Positions 22,529-39,439 of a DNA stretch of 64,000 bases are shown in pieces. Below the pieces are notes generated by a model, which worked only from the letters and a program-made list of their open reading frames with translations, made no database searches and was not told the DNA's origin. The stretch spans positions 12,028,001 to 12,092,000 of the forward strand of contig NC_088319.1 of assembly GCF_910592395.1 (NCBI RefSeq). The letters run 5' to 3'. A program made the position numbers and the translations under genes. Every line of letters begins with the position of its first letter. Within the stretch, counting starts at the first letter, position 1. The DNA comes from Lineus longissimus (Eukaryota; Nemertea; Pilidiophora; Heteronemertea; Lineidae).

Positions 22529-23217
22529 GCAGACTTCCACACTTACATGGAAGTTGCTCTGTACAAACTACATCCCAATGCAGACTTCCACACTTACATG
22601 GAAGTGGCTCTGTACAAACTTCATCCCAATGCAGACTTTCACACTTACATGGAAGTGGCTCTGTACAAACTACATCCCAATGCAGACTTTCACACTTACA
22701 TGTAAGTGGCTCTGTACAAACTACATCCCAATGCAGACTTTCACACTTACATGTAAGTGGCTCTGTACAAACTACATCCCAATGCAGACTTTCACACTTA
22801 CATGGAAGTGGCTCTGTACAAACTACATCCCAATGCAGACTTTCACACTTACATGGAAGTGGCTCTGTACAAACTACATCCCAATGCAGACTTTCACACT
22901 TACATGTAAGTGGCTCTGTACAAACTACATCCCAATGCAGACTTTCACACTTACATGTAAGTGGCTCTGTACAAACTACATCCCAATGCAGACTTTCACA
23001 CTTACATGGTAGTGGCTCTGTACAAACTACATCCCAATGCAGACTTTCACACTTACATGTAAGTGGCTCTGTACAAACTACATCCAAATGCAGACTTTCA
23101 CACTTACATTTAAGTGGCTCTGTACAAACTACATCCCAATGCAGACTCCAACATTTACATGTGCATGTAAGTGGCTCTGTACTAACTACATGTACTTCAC
23201 AATGCAGACTTCGATAC
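22529..23217. repeat. 51-bp minisatellite, about 13 units
   Basis: Unit CAGACTTTCACACTTACATG with GAAGTGGCTCTGTACAAACT and ACATCCCAATG (51 bp) is repeated almost perfectly from about 22530 to 23140, then degenerates to 23217. Because 51 is a multiple of three, frames are open on both strands (17-residue periods), but there is no splice or start context supporting a protein. The variable position is mostly ATGGAAG versus ATGTAAG. Confidence 0.92.
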
Positions 23218-23789
23218 TTTAGATCAAGTCGCTCGATTGTGGTAACTACTTTCTAATCAAGACTCCCAAAGCTAAATAGAACAGCTTTATAATACTAGGT
23301 ACCTATTGCAACAGCCATGTAACACCTCAGTTCTTGGACAAGTCACTTTATCACAATGTATATGCTCCAGATAATATTATCAAAACTGTTAGTCCTTTGC
23401 CTAAATGAGGTAATGATCTGGTGACACGAGGGTTAATACCCACCCTCATTCGATATCAAATCAATAGTCTGAAATATTTCCGAATTCTGCACCCTACAGC
23501 TCACTGTCTACACCATGGCATTGTTGAAATTTATTTACAGTGCGTATTTACACAGATCAATTTTCAAATTTGTGAACGAACAGAGTATCCTTCAAAGACC
23601 ATTTCATAAACCAAACATCTGGCTTTTCAAAGCAGTTTTCCATGGGAAGCGCCGATATCAGTGTTCTCCACAAGGACTTTTGTGTAGGTAGAAGTAAACA
23701 AATGCAACGATCTCCAGTCTAAGTCTATTCAAGGACTCCACAAGGACTTTTGTCAGGGCAGTCCACCCTAACTTGGCAGCTTACCACCC

Positions 23790-24004
23790 TACAGTCCAAA
23801 TCACAACTGACCTCCATCCTGCATCGCATCATAGACAGGCAACATACGCGCAAGTTACGTGCCAAGTTGCCCGCCAATGACACGCTTATCTCTCTATGTT
23901 TCGTGTAAATTACGAGCGACCACCACTCGACTTTTGCACGACCAACATGCTGGGTAGAGTGTCAATGAGGCGAATTTCGGGATGACAATTGTGATTTGGA
24001 CTGT
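23790..24004. mobile_element. MITE family R5, full copy
   Basis: Left end ACAGTCCAAATCACAACTGA and right end ATGACAATTGTGATTTGGACTGT are inverted repeats about 215 bp apart. The interior holds ACACGCTTATCTCTCTATGTTT and ACGCGCAAG-like modules shared with 60236-60441 and 8500-8620. Confidence 0.7.
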
Positions 24005-24160
24005 ACCTTGCAATAGCCACCCTATCTCGCTCTAAAACTTTGTAAAGGGTTTCTAAAGGGCCACCCTACCTTAAATTGCAGACTACCCTACTGGCAAAAC
24101 TCCTTGTATATCAATGGTACCACCCTGCCTTGAGAAAACCCTCTGGGGAACCCTGTGATA
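24005..24160. repeat. Dispersed repeat R7 (CACCCTACCTT family), copy 1
   Basis: GCTCTAAAACTTTGTAAAGG, GCCACCCTACCTTAAATTGC and TGAGAAAACCCTCTGGGGAA recur in the same order at 57160-57366, with a fragment at 59461-59505. Probably a transposon interior. Confidence 0.6.
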
Positions 24161-27100
24161 TACATGTCGGACATTACTTTTGTATCATCAATACATGGTT
24201 CATTAATACATGCTTAACTTTCAGCATGTGCACAAAACTTGTTGACAAGCTCGATTGATATCATCGCCACAACATAAATGGAAGGCAACCGCATTGCAGC
24301 CTTAAAGTGCCACGCAGACTAGAGTTGTTTTGCTGCAACCTGCAATAATTATCACTGCACTGTGTGTCAAAAAGATGGCAATATGTCTGCGGGAAATAAT
24401 GTCATTGCTGAGTTTAATATTCATTGTAAGTTGCAGCGACAACAATTTCTTTTTGGTTGCTACAAACAAGAGAATTTCGTATGTAGCTTGCGATAATTAT
24501 TGCAGAGCACTGCAAAATAGATCTTTTGTTCACGAGAAGCTTTAGGGGATTGGCAACCCGCCCACAGCTAATGTACATTGTATGAGAACGCAATTCAGAC
24601 CCTACCCATGTAGGATTTAACAAAATATCTTCGACTATTATACTATACAACAAATATACAAAACATTTATATCATTATTCATGTCACCCTTGACTATAAA
24701 ACGTGGGACTGGATGGATTTTACAAAAAAATATCAAATAGCGCTCGGCACTCGGACTAAAAAAGCTCAGAAAGTCATCATGACAACAACAATGACGTCAT
24801 GATATTGATAAATTTGACGTCACAACTCTATTGCCAAAAACATTGCTATCGCAAAATACAATGATGAATTTTCTCTGATATCCGGTTAACCGGTGATCGC
24901 TGTATCATAAGTGCAGAGCGCTACTCCTGAAATCCCCTCGATAAAAAAAGGATTTTAGTGAGAAAAGCAGAACTCATAAACACCGAAGGTTCTAGTTATT
25001 TGGTAGCGCTTTGACTTTCGGCTGGTTTCTGAATTAATAATCTCCAAACAAGTGTCTGAATAAGGCACTTCTAGTTGAACCAAATGAAGGAAAGACAATA
25101 ATTTAATGTGCCATGGGGCACATCCAAAAATCTGTCTTTCGTGGTAACATTTCCAGGAGTGAGTGAAAATGGTTTTGTCATGATGAATGAGGTGATCACA
25201 TCACATAATAAGAAAGTTACCACAAGAATAAGTGCACATAAACCAGATATACCGAATTTAATCACAAGAATAGCCCATACATTGTACCATGGAGGTTATT
25301 ATACCTCCATGATTGTACAAACTCCAATTATTTTAGTTATATGACTGCCTCCTAGGTGGCCAAATTTGCACCATTCAGCGCTGCCACCAGGATATGATTG
25401 TGAACTAAAAATATTTCTTTCACTGAGCTCAATTGACAGGATTGTTTGGTTGGTAATGTCAATTTATCTGGTTTAGGAGTAAGAATTTTTGCGGGAACTT
25501 TTGTTTAATGTAAAATAAGCACCTTTGTACTTATCATGATAATAGGAACTTCAGGCTGCCCCCGAAATGTTGTCACAGATTTAAAAAGCCCCTTTTGGGA
25601 TTTTGGCCACAGCCTATAACCCATGGTTTTTAAATCATTAGATACATTGTACATAATTGGCATAAATGCAGTGTAACCTCTAAAAATACCAATTAGCATA
25701 TTATAATTTATGCAAATGAACAGACAGCAAATGCAATCATATTTCCTGAAGACCAGAACTTGGAAGGTGTTAAAATGGTTAACCCCGAGCATCACACACA
25801 TCAAAAACACACTACTCAAAACGTAATGTGCAGATATATAGGGTGGCCCAGAATATCTTTCCCTCACACAATGGATACGCGATAGAATTTTATTGTGTGA
25901 GGGAAGTTTTCTGGGCCACCCTGTAGTATAGTGGCATCGACCCTTTATGAAACCACCAGGTCTGGCCTGGATAATGTGTGCTAGGAGTATTACATTTACA
26001 ATGTCAGGACTAGTGAACATTTTAGTATGCCACTACATGTGGGCTCCGATTGGGTTTTGATCAGGTCAATTGTCTTCAGCCAGGCAGAGGATTTCCACCC
26101 CTCGTACCCATGGATGGGGTCTTCAGGTTGCCCTGGAGCTGGCAGCAGCTATGCCCTAAAGATACCTCGCTTTTATGCCACATTCAAAGATGAAGCAATG
26201 AAAGGACAGGTGACTTGCTCAAGGACTCCCGAGAAGAAAATGTGAGAACCTTCTGCGAGTTGAACTCAATGATCTCCTGATTATGACCCAGGGTTTTATA
26301 TCCACTATGCCACCGATTTCCATATTTCTTAGTTCCATTAATCATGATTATGCAATGAAATATCAGTGTCAAGAATGCACTTGAAAAAGGGTCATCCTAA
26401 ACAGTGTCCATCAGCTTCCGACAGGCTTAAAGTCATTGAAATGAAATCTCATGGTCATGAACAAAATAAGCATGACATTTATCAACATTTCCTGATCAAT
26501 TCATAACATTTGCATATAAGATGAGGGAGCTGTTCCCCAAAATGTACAAGCTTCCACAAGCCTGCAGCCATCTTGGATTTACCTTTGAGGAAATGATAAG
26601 GTTCCCCAAGCGAATACTGGCCGAGATTTTAGACAACAACTCCTTTACCTTATAACTAATATCCTGAAATTTCAGGAAATACTTTAGATTATTGTATACT
26701 TTTTTGTTTATGACCACCGAATTTCACTTTGATGACTTTAAACCAGAGTTTAAACCAGGTAACCGTAGACGAACAATAAACGTATAACCAATTCACCAAC
26801 TAAAAAATCTTTTGTCAATGCATGCAGTTCCGGGTTTATTTACATCACCAGTTAGGCTTTTCACAAATAGTTCAGTCTGACCACAAATGTATCGGGAGGT
26901 CATTTGTACAGCTCATACACGATGAAATCCAAATACTTCATTCCAAGTCACCTGGTAAAAAATGTCTTGACACCCAGTAAAGGCAATAGACAACAGTGGC
27001 AGTCAAAAGAAATTCGCATTAGAGTGATCAGTTCACTCCTGTGATAGCATTTTACGGGAGTGACACAACAGCAATTCAACTAGAAACAAGGATGATCACG

Positions 27101-27509
27101 AGAGTTGTCCAAAACATTGTTGGTGTAATCACTCCCGCATCACTCCCATCTTGTGGCTGCCACTGACATAATAAATAATCCCCTCAGCCCGCATTTACAT
27201 AGTTGTTCAGCCTGCGTTTACATAGAGTAACACCTATGTAAATGCGAACTGGTAAATTACAATAAAATAGCTAATAAATGGCAACGGTTTTGTGAAGATG
27301 CCTTCTGAGATTAACTCTGGTTTTTAATGGTTAAGAAAGAAAGATTGAAAGAAAATCCGAAATTTTGACAAAAGTTATCGCAAATTGCAAAAACTTTGCA
27401 GCTTACAGCAAGACCTTTCCAAATATTCCTCTCGCGAATGCACTCCTGTTTTCAAATCTTAACGAATAAAACCCATCGTTTACCACAAAGTGGCAAGAAA
27501 AAGTTACTG
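24161..27509. other. Gene-free stretch before the phosphatase 3' end
   Basis: No exon with family resemblance is seen. It contains a hairpin at 25839-25925 (AGGGTGGCCCAGAA and TTCTGGGCCACCCT ends, Tc1/mariner-like MITE termini), a short hairpin at 25289-25310 (ATGGAGGT/ACCTCCAT), and an inverted-repeat element at 26994-27169 (CAGTGGCAG...CTGCCACTG). Open frames such as 25505-26020 on the minus strand cross these repeats. The final part near 27510 is probably phosphatase 3' UTR. Confidence 0.5.
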
Positions 27510-30500
27510 TCAATGGCCCTCCATCTTCTTCGGCCGCGGAGGTGGCTTGAGAATTTCGATGTTTTCGTAAAGTTGCGGCTCGCGTTGCCCTGACAGAGAG
27601 GCAGTATGGTCATCAGGTAATCTGAAAAACAGATCATTGGAAGATTTCGTAAAATCGTAAACAACTGAAAAGACATCAACAAACTTTCCTTTCTAATTCT
27701 TCTTTTTCTTTTTCTTCAGTGTTAGCTCTGCACTTGGAGGTTTTTTTCTCCATCGAGTATTCCTACACCAAAGCAGGATGTGCCTCTTTCACGTGCCACA
27801 TAACTTTCCTCACTCTCCCTTCAAAATACCGATGCGTCAAGCCAGGGCTTTGTTTACTTTTAATGAATTTTGACTAAAATAACCACTTACTTTGGAAGCT
27901 CTTTATGATGCGTTTTATGTCTCTGGCTAGCAGCAGATTGCGCCAGTGTTGGCGTTGACAATGTGGGTGCAGCAGCATTAGCGTTAGCGACGGACTTGAG
28001 AGCTCGGTGCAGTTCCCCGCCACCTAGCGCCTCGGAAGAATACTTAATATTCAGGTATTCTCGGCCAGTTTTTTGGTATTTCTGAAATTTAAGAAGTAAG
28101 GCCGATCTTAGAACATATATTTAAATCGAGGCAAAGAATAAGCTTGCTGTAACGAACACGGATCCACCAAGTCACAACAAGAATATAGGAAGAAGGTCAC
28201 TTAAACGGTTGACCATAGGTACCACTGTTGACCTTAGGTACCACCATTTTGTTCCAATTGCTTTAGGATTTCAAGTTCTAGCCAAAATGATGGTGCTTAT
28301 CCAATTGAGAAAGCCACCTATCTTCTCAGATTCACGCTCTATCAAATTTGACAAGGCAGATTCAATGAGGTCCAGTTAAAGGTTTTGAATTTGTTCAAGT
28401 TGAAAACCTACCTGTTCTTCAGCCATTCTCTTTGACACAGTATCAATGTAATGCTGGACAGCTTTATAAACAAATATATACTGTGTTTCTGTCTGAACCA
28501 TCCCAGATCTCTGTGACCGGACCATTTGGATGGTTTTCTGTATGTCAATTTCACAGTCTAGACCTGTAACACAATATGTGAATAAGCAATAAATCACTTT
28601 CTTCTAATTCTTCCATTTACTAAACCTGAACTCGACCGTTTTTGGACTTTCTAGTTTATCACACAAAATGAATATTTTTTTATTGAATTCCTATGAAAGT
28701 ACCGGTATCTTGTTACAGGTCAAAAGTCTCAAGATCAAGTCATTCAGAATCAGAGGCATTCTCAAGAGCTATTACAACTCGGCCACCTCGTGAAGCCAAA
28801 TGAGGTCAGAGGTCACAAGATATGTCATTCTTGGAAACCCTGTGAACTCCATTGAGTGGTGTAACATTTTTAACGTTCCTCTTATTGTTGTGTTAGACTG
28901 ACTAATAATAGGCAGAAGATGGAGAAATGAAACGACTAAGACATTACCAGGACTAAATACTAAGCCTTACCTAACTGTCTTATCGAATTTATAATCATAT
29001 CTATCACAATAAAAGTTCCTGTACGTCCAATGCCGGCACTGCAGTGGACAATGACAGGGCCTGCACCGGGCATTGAGTCCTGCTTGACGTTGATTTCATG
29101 GAGGAAGTTTAGAACACAGCCAGGGTCTGATGGGACACCGTGGTCGGGCCACACGGTGAAGTGAAAGTGGAACACAGTTCTCGTCTCGGAAGTGTTGCCC
29201 TAGAAATGAATAGGAAATAGGTACTATTGGAAGAAACATAATGCTTCTATCCCCCTGGCACAGGTCGGGGGAAACCAAGGTCGGGTAGTAAGAATGGTAG
29301 CCACGTGTCCAGGTAATGTTTCTAGCTTGTATTCTGTATTATGTTTTCTGATTTTGCACATTTGTGACTCGCTCTACCAAAACTAGGCGCTTGTCGCATC
29401 TGAACTCGACAGGTTGATACGGACTTGTTGTTCATTTCCCTATTGTAGACCTTTTGTGAAATCGATTACCAACTGATTTGGTCACATTTCACAAAAGGTC
29501 TACAATAGGGAAATGAACAACAAGTCCGTATCAACCTATCAAGTTCAGATGCGACAAGCGCCTGGTTTTGGTAGAGCGGGTCACATTTGGCTTTGTGCAA
29601 GTACTTCAGCCAATGAAGAAAAATGTCTCAGCAGTTTGTGTGAGAGTTCTTCTCCTCGCCTACCAGGGCTAAAGGAGCCAGTCTCCCCCCTTCCCAGAAT
29701 TCTGAATTCCTACCTCTCTTTTGGTGAGGTCAAACTCCCGGAGAGTGTAATCTGGTGTATGAGTTTCCTTTACTGACTTGACGATTAACTTGTATCCGTA
29801 CGCCTCGTACTCTTTTGACTGTCGATCATCCGGCCAGTACCGAGCGCACTTATTCTGTAAGGAAATGAGCAGAGTTGTTCAAAGTTCTACAGAGACCCAA
29901 GGCCTAGATCCATTTCTTTGTCAGATTAAGCCATTTTCAGGTGAGGGAATAAACAGATTTTGTCAAAAAATCGGAAAACTCTCATCCCCGATTGTAATTT
30001 GACTTTAAACTCCGTCTGAAGAATGATATAATCAGCATCCAATGTCTTCACTTACCTTCCCTCTTTCCACTTCCTTAGTTGTCATGACTATCACTCTCGA
30101 ATTCTCCTGCCAAATCATTCGCCAGAAATCACATACTGTTGAAGCGAGGCAGCCCTGCGTTGCTATGTACGTTTTCTTCGGGTCATTCAGCACATCTTCT
30201 TCGTGCTAAAAAGCAAAAATGAACTCGTTAAAAAAGTTGCTTTTTCTGTTTACTGTAATATAATTGCCATTCACGTAAACATCACCGCTTTGATCGCTGG
30301 TATACATGTACATTACCTTATACTGTAATATAATTGCCATTTTACATGTACTTACTGTAATATAATTGCCATTCACGTAAACATCACCGCTTTGATCGCT
30401 GGCATACATGTACATTACCTTATACTGTAATATAATTGCCATTTTACATGTACTTACTGTAATATAATTGCCATTTATGTAAACATCACCACTTTGGCCG

Positions 30501-33070
30501 CTGGCATACATGTACATTACTTTATACTGTAATATAATTGCCATTTTACATGTACTTACTGTAATATAATTGCCATTTATGTAATCAGCACCACTTTGAT
30601 CATTGGCCGGCAGACCGTGATCTCTCAAAACAACACGCGTGTGATCAACTGGAATGAGAGGTAGAATCACTTTATGACCGAACGTCGAGGGGGGGAAATT
30701 CCATCATTCACTAAGTGATTAGTTACGAAATCAGTTGACATGTATTTGCTATCACCATAATGATGATAGTAACCAGATTACTGTTGCTATTTCTTCCTTT
30801 GATATACCGGGACGCGGTCATCATTCGATCATTATCCCCAGGGGCTATTCGACCAAGGAGGGGAAAGCCCATGCAAGCTACTCATGTTTCTCACTTGGGG
30901 GGTCTCTTACTTGCCCTGGCACAGACACCAGATACAAGGAACCTCGGTTTTAAGCCTCATTCGAAGGACTGTGAGCAGCCAGGAGTTTTAGTTCTAAATC
31001 CACGCCAGTTCATCCAGAATACAAATCCTGGGTTCTACCGGGATCAAACTCGAGCCCTATTGCGTGGTAGCCCGCAGTGGTAACCACTATAGGCTATGTT
31101 CTCTTTGCCAATCGTACTTACATGGAAGTATATTTTTATATCGATTTTTGTTTTTATTTTCAGGTTTTCGTCCCTCCTTCCGACTGTATAAATGTTTGCA
31201 CTCTTGCGTTTGCAGTTGCTGTATGTGAAACGAAACAATTATTTGAATACAAATTACGACCTTGTACAGTAGAACCTCTCTATTATGGACACCCTTGGGA
31301 CTGACAAGTGCTGTCCTTAATAGAGAGGTGTCCCAATTAGAGAGGTCCAATTGAATGAAAACAACCAATTTGGGACCAAAGCTAGTGTCCTTAATAGAGA
31401 GGTGGTCCTTGATAGAGAGGTGTCTGCTAAGAGAGGTTCTACTGTAATTGATTTAAACTCATTTGGAAATCAAAGCAGAGCGATTGATAATGACAACAGC
31501 CGTTCCTGAGAACATCTCCCTAGAATACTTTTGATATTGACCAAACTATTAGTCCTGTCGAGAATATATGAGCTCATAGAGTGTCTTCAAGGGTCCAACT
31601 AAAAGCCAGTGAAAGTACCTCAAATTCTTCCCAGAATCCAGCCTTCCCTGTGCTTGTGGCCGTCCCGTTTTCTTTCTGTAACTCCTTCACTCGGGAGTCT
31701 ATGCCAGACGCGCTGATTCTCGTTGCATTGAATGGCGTCTTGAGATGAAGCACGATCCCGGATCGTTCAACCATGGGATTCTTCTTGTAATGTTCAACAA
31801 GGTCGGACAAAGTCTCAAACTGTTCGCCGCCCCCTATGTCATAGGAATTATCCTGAAATAACCAAATAGAGATTGCAGGACTTCTGATCAAAAGGTCGTT
31901 GGTTCAAATCCCTTGCAAAATAAGACTCTAAATCATGTATTAATGGTTATTTTTGTGAGATTTTGAAAATTCAAAGTCCCACAGAAAGCTGAGGGCCTGA
32001 TCTTTCTAACTCTCTTGTCAACTAGGGAAATTACATAATGGCTATGCTGTCAAATTTAGGAGGGAAAATGCCAGAGTATTGGAAATGTCTCATAATATCT
32101 GCATTGTTGACCTATCACACAAAGCGACTCAAAACAGAGATATTTTGAGGCAGCAAAAATTCTTGAAATTGAAATTCCTTTGTTTTACACACCTCATATC
32201 TTATCATAACATGTGTGACCTTATCCTCACACCGTACGGATAACACAAAGTCCCCCGGCTTGCTCTGACTCTCCCGTACTAAGTAGCTACCATTTTTACC
32301 CTTCTCCATGAGATAACGCTCTGCCTCTTTCCCCGATATATGCCCATGAAACCATCTGAAAAGTAGAAATATATAATACGTCAGCCATGATTAATTAAGC
32401 AATGGCATCTGTGCAGGGCAGATGAGTCTGGGACAATTTGTATTAGCTGATACAAATTCCTTTTTTAATTTGATATTTTCATAAGCTGTTGGCATACACC
32501 CAGGATTTTGATGCCCAGGACCTCGGAGTCATATCCAAGGCATCACGACATTAGTAATCAATTTCATGCAACATCTAGGCTCAGCATTTTGAGTTCGATT
32601 TAAATTTCATGCCTGTATTTCACGCAGTATATATGCCGTCACCAAAACGGACAGGCAGATTGTGTTGTTAGCATTTTTCAATATGTATGTTTTCAATTCT
32701 AGTACTAACAATCTTCATGAATACCGTTAGCAGCGATTACAGACGTACTAACCTTTCCGTGGTTGGATCAGCAGAATTCAATGGGTACCGCAATTCGATG
32801 ACCTCACCATTTTTCTCCCTCAACTGGCCTTGATTTTCTATATAAAATTGCACAAGCTCAGTCAACGTTGCAAACTTTTCTCCAGCGTACAGGTCATAAC
32901 AGTCACCAGTATTCTGTATCTTGATGTGGGTCACTTCACCTTTGCGGCGGACCGATAGCGTGAAATCGCCGGGATTTGATCTGCTTCGACGGGCGAGAAA
33001 ACTTCCATCGAAGCCCCGGTCCATGAGCAGACCCTCGGCCTCTGGGCCTGTGATGTTTGGATGAAACCAT
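27510..33070 (-). CDS. PTPN11: SHP2/corkscrew-type tyrosine phosphatase (5' exon missing)
   Basis: Cytosolic tyrosine phosphatase with two SH2 domains that relays receptor tyrosine kinase signals to Ras/MAPK. Eleven coding exons join in phase: 32753-33070, 32193-32355, 31619-31852, 31122-31218, 30560-30648, 30056-30205, 29714-29854, 28971-29199, 28412-28563, 27891-28081, 27510-27621 (about 625 aa). N-SH2 ([19 protein letters not shown]) and C-SH2 ([18 protein letters not shown]) each keep the phosphate-binding arginine. The PTP domain has the substrate-loop region YINGNYI, WPDHGVP with the acid aspartate, and [11 protein letters not shown] with catalytic Cys and Arg. The tail keeps two tyrosine sites, EYLNIKYS and LYENIEI, plus a PPPRPKK motif. 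The first coding exon, which should add only about five residues, was not found. The exon ending at 30560 is followed by a ladder of repeated in-phase donors. The gene is head-to-head with LZIC. Confidence 0.95.
29364..29585. mobile_element. Palindromic element R8, copy 1 (phosphatase intron)
   Basis: A nearly perfect inverted repeat: GTGACTCGCTCTACCAAAAC ... GTTTTGGTAGAGCGGGTCAC, with arms of about 100 bp around a short centre (ATTACCAACTGATTTGGT). Close copies lie at 36510-36735 and 50821-51048, and a diverged one at 50630-50822. No coding capacity; a foldback MITE. Confidence 0.88.
30224..30560 (-). repeat. 102-nt tandem repeat carrying duplicated exon end and splice donor
   Basis: The last 45 or so bases of the phosphatase exon 30560-30648 plus 57 bases of its intron are repeated at exactly 102-nt steps. 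Donor positions on the minus strand fall at 30560, 30458, 30356 (all ACA then GTAAGT) and 30254 (GTAAAC). Each unit encodes [15 protein letters not shown]-like residues and stays open in the frame of the exon. Each also contains TTATATTACAG, a possible acceptor, which would define 69-nt in-frame cassettes. Reading on past the last unit meets TAG at the next exon's acceptor. Confidence 0.9.
30800..31092 (-). mobile_element. tRNA-derived SINE-like element, copy 1
   Basis: On the minus strand it begins with a tRNA-like head (GTGGTTACCACTGCGGGCTA, then GAGTTTGATCCC as a B-box-like segment), continues with GGATGAACTGGCGTGGATTT and TTGTATCTGGTGTCTGTGCC, and ends near AAGTGAGAAACATGAGTAGC. A plus-strand relative lies at 44335-44580 and a partial copy at 38700-38830. 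It lies in a phosphatase intron. Confidence 0.65.
31264..31448. mobile_element. Element R2, full-length copy
   Basis: Ends TACAGTAGAACCTCTCTATT and AGAGAGGTTCTACTGTA form inverted termini about 185 bp apart. The core has GGGACTGACAAGTGCTGTCC and CAACCAATTTGGGACCAAAG. This is the most complete copy; others are at 21860, 33084, 35566, 38175, 39893, 46935 and 55003. It lies in the intron upstream of the 31122-31218 phosphatase exon. Confidence 0.75.
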
Positions 33071-33083
33071 CTGAAAAACAAAT

Positions 33084-33145
33084 GAATGTAAACCTCTCTA
33101 TTAAGGACATCCTCGGGACTGACAAGTGCTGTCTTTAAAATACAG
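33084..33145. mobile_element. Element R2, fragment
   Basis: Keeps AAACCTCTCTATTAAGGACA and CGGGACTGACAAGTGCTGTC only; located directly upstream of the N-SH2 exon of the phosphatase. Confidence 0.6.
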
Positions 33146-37484
<4,339 letters not shown>

Positions 37485-39439
37485 CTGTTGGAACAAGGAC
37501 ACTCAATTGAACTGCTCCAGTTAAAAGAAAACCTGAAGAATACTTCAACATTCAAAGATAGAGACTTTTTTGATGAGCCCCTTAAACAATGGATTCAAAT
37601 CGTATAACTTGCGATCATGATTCCATGTAACAAAACTGCCTGTTTGCGATGGTCATCAGACTTCTGTTCGGAGAAAAAAAATGTGAGAAGAACCAATTTA
37701 AACTAGACAAGTGATGTGCCGAAATTCCGAAAGTACCTGTGTAACAAATATGTTAAACCTATACTGCTTTGCTCAAATATGTTGTAACAAGCATGACACA
37801 GCTACATGTAAATTTATTGCTTGGACATTCTTTTTTAATTTTTGTTGATTTTTAAAAAAAATTGACATCGCATAATGAATACATTTTTACGATTAGAATG
37901 GATTCTCAGGTTTATTTTTGGTCTTCTCTCTGTCCAGGTCACAATTCTTATTTGAGGTAAGATGCGTTTTTAAGTGCTACATGTATATTGTTAGATTATT
38001 TATGCTATTATGGTAAGGGTGCTTTTAATCTTGAGGCTTTAGAGAGTTATCTACAATGTAGTTGAAAAGGTCAGTAATGCATTCAAGCATTATCTAAGGA
38101 TGGAAATCTCACGTTCCTTCCACATGGTGTCTGGAAAAGTTCAGTTTTTGAATTGTTTATGTTAAAAAGTATTCAAGTGGAACCTCTCACAGCAGGACAC
38201 CTCTCTATCAAGAATAGCATTTGTCTGTCCTGAGGGTGTCCTTAAAGGGATATGCCGTTTGTTTTTCGGGAGTCTCAGGAAAATAGAAATGCATTTACAC
38301 ACAATGCTGAATAATAACTGAACTACGGCATTGTGTATAACTGCATTTCTATTTTCCTGGACCACCAGTACCGTAATTACTAACCACAAAATCTAACATC
38401 GCGTGGTCGATTCCACAATATAGCTATGTATGCTTGTCAACTGTCATGACAATTCAATATTCATTTCCTCAGGAAAATCATGCTGATAATTTTTTGTAAT
38501 TTGTGTTATAAATTGCATTGTAAATATTCTGTTATCGAATGATATAAATAATAATTGTAAAGATTATCTCATCGCTAGAAAAAGTTGTTTTGTTCAATTT
38601 TTATGTCACATCAGAGGGGGGTTTTCCAGGAAGGTCAAGTTGATGTCATGGCCATGGCCCTTTTCTTGACAGGACTGTATGGTACCCATTTTACGTAATT
38701 GAAGCTAGTCACAATCCGAGGACAGAATCAACCTGCGTCTCATGTCCCTCAATCTCAGGATGTGTAATGGCAAGCAAACGACCCCATCGAGTGAGAAACA
38801 TGAGTAGTTGGCATGGACTGTGTCACTAGGCCAATAAACCCAATTGGCACCTAACTGTAGAGGCACGTAAAAACTCTCATCCCGAGGATGAGTGCTCCTT
38901 GGTGAATAACACCTCCAACTGAAGAGCGAAGACTGATGAAGAAGACGGAATAATGAAAGAACACGATTTCTATTTAATAGCAGTATTATTGGTCTATTTC
39001 CTCTCCCGGAGTACATTTCATACAAGCAAAATTTATTTACATTACATGTTTATGCAAAAGATCACATGGGTGATATGCATAAAGACTAGCAAATGCTTTT
39101 ACTTCAATTTTGCACAGAAAGGCCTAGTGTAAATGTACATGGAGTTTTAGATAAAAGCATTTGCTAGTCTTTATTCATATCACCCCATGTATGAACATGT
39201 ACATGAGTATTAGTATGTGCAGCCTCTATACCAAATCAGATAACTAAACTTCATAATGAAATAATGGCGAAGGGGCAACTTGTATTCATCTGTGAATAGA
39301 AGATTCTAAACTTATTTTGATCACACAGATCTCTACATGTACAACAAGCCATAGTATACTGACCAGCAGTAATGTCTCTTGGTATACAGATAACAAAATA
39401 TAACAGCAAAAAATATCAAACTGCTTGAAATCCGGCCAT
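37485..39439. other. Tail-to-tail interval between LZIC and PPP1R35-like gene
   Basis: Probably LZIC 3' UTR at the left, then repeats: an R2 fragment (38175-38247), a foldback at 38246-38366 (CAGGAAAATAGAAATGCATT and ATGCATTTC-type mirrored arms), a SINE fragment (about 38700-38830), and a foldback at 39066-39190 (AAAGACTAGCAAATGCTTTT and AAAAGCATTTGCTAGTCTTT arms). No gene seen. Confidence 0.5.

Noticed and set aside
22485-23087. 200-codon open frame with 17-residue periodicity (minus strand)
   Set aside because: It is the direct consequence of a 51-bp tandem repeat; the opposite strand is open too, and there is no exon or promoter context.
22529-23217. CRISPR-like array
   Set aside because: Units are contiguous with no unique spacers, and the DNA is eukaryotic.
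25505-26020. 171-codon open frame (minus)
   Set aside because: Crosses a mariner-like hairpin and low-complexity AT sequence; no recognisable motif.
31875-31915. tRNA gene suggested by GGTTCAAATCCC
   Set aside because: Only a B-box-like segment is present; no cloverleaf can be built, so it is a SINE-like remnant or chance.
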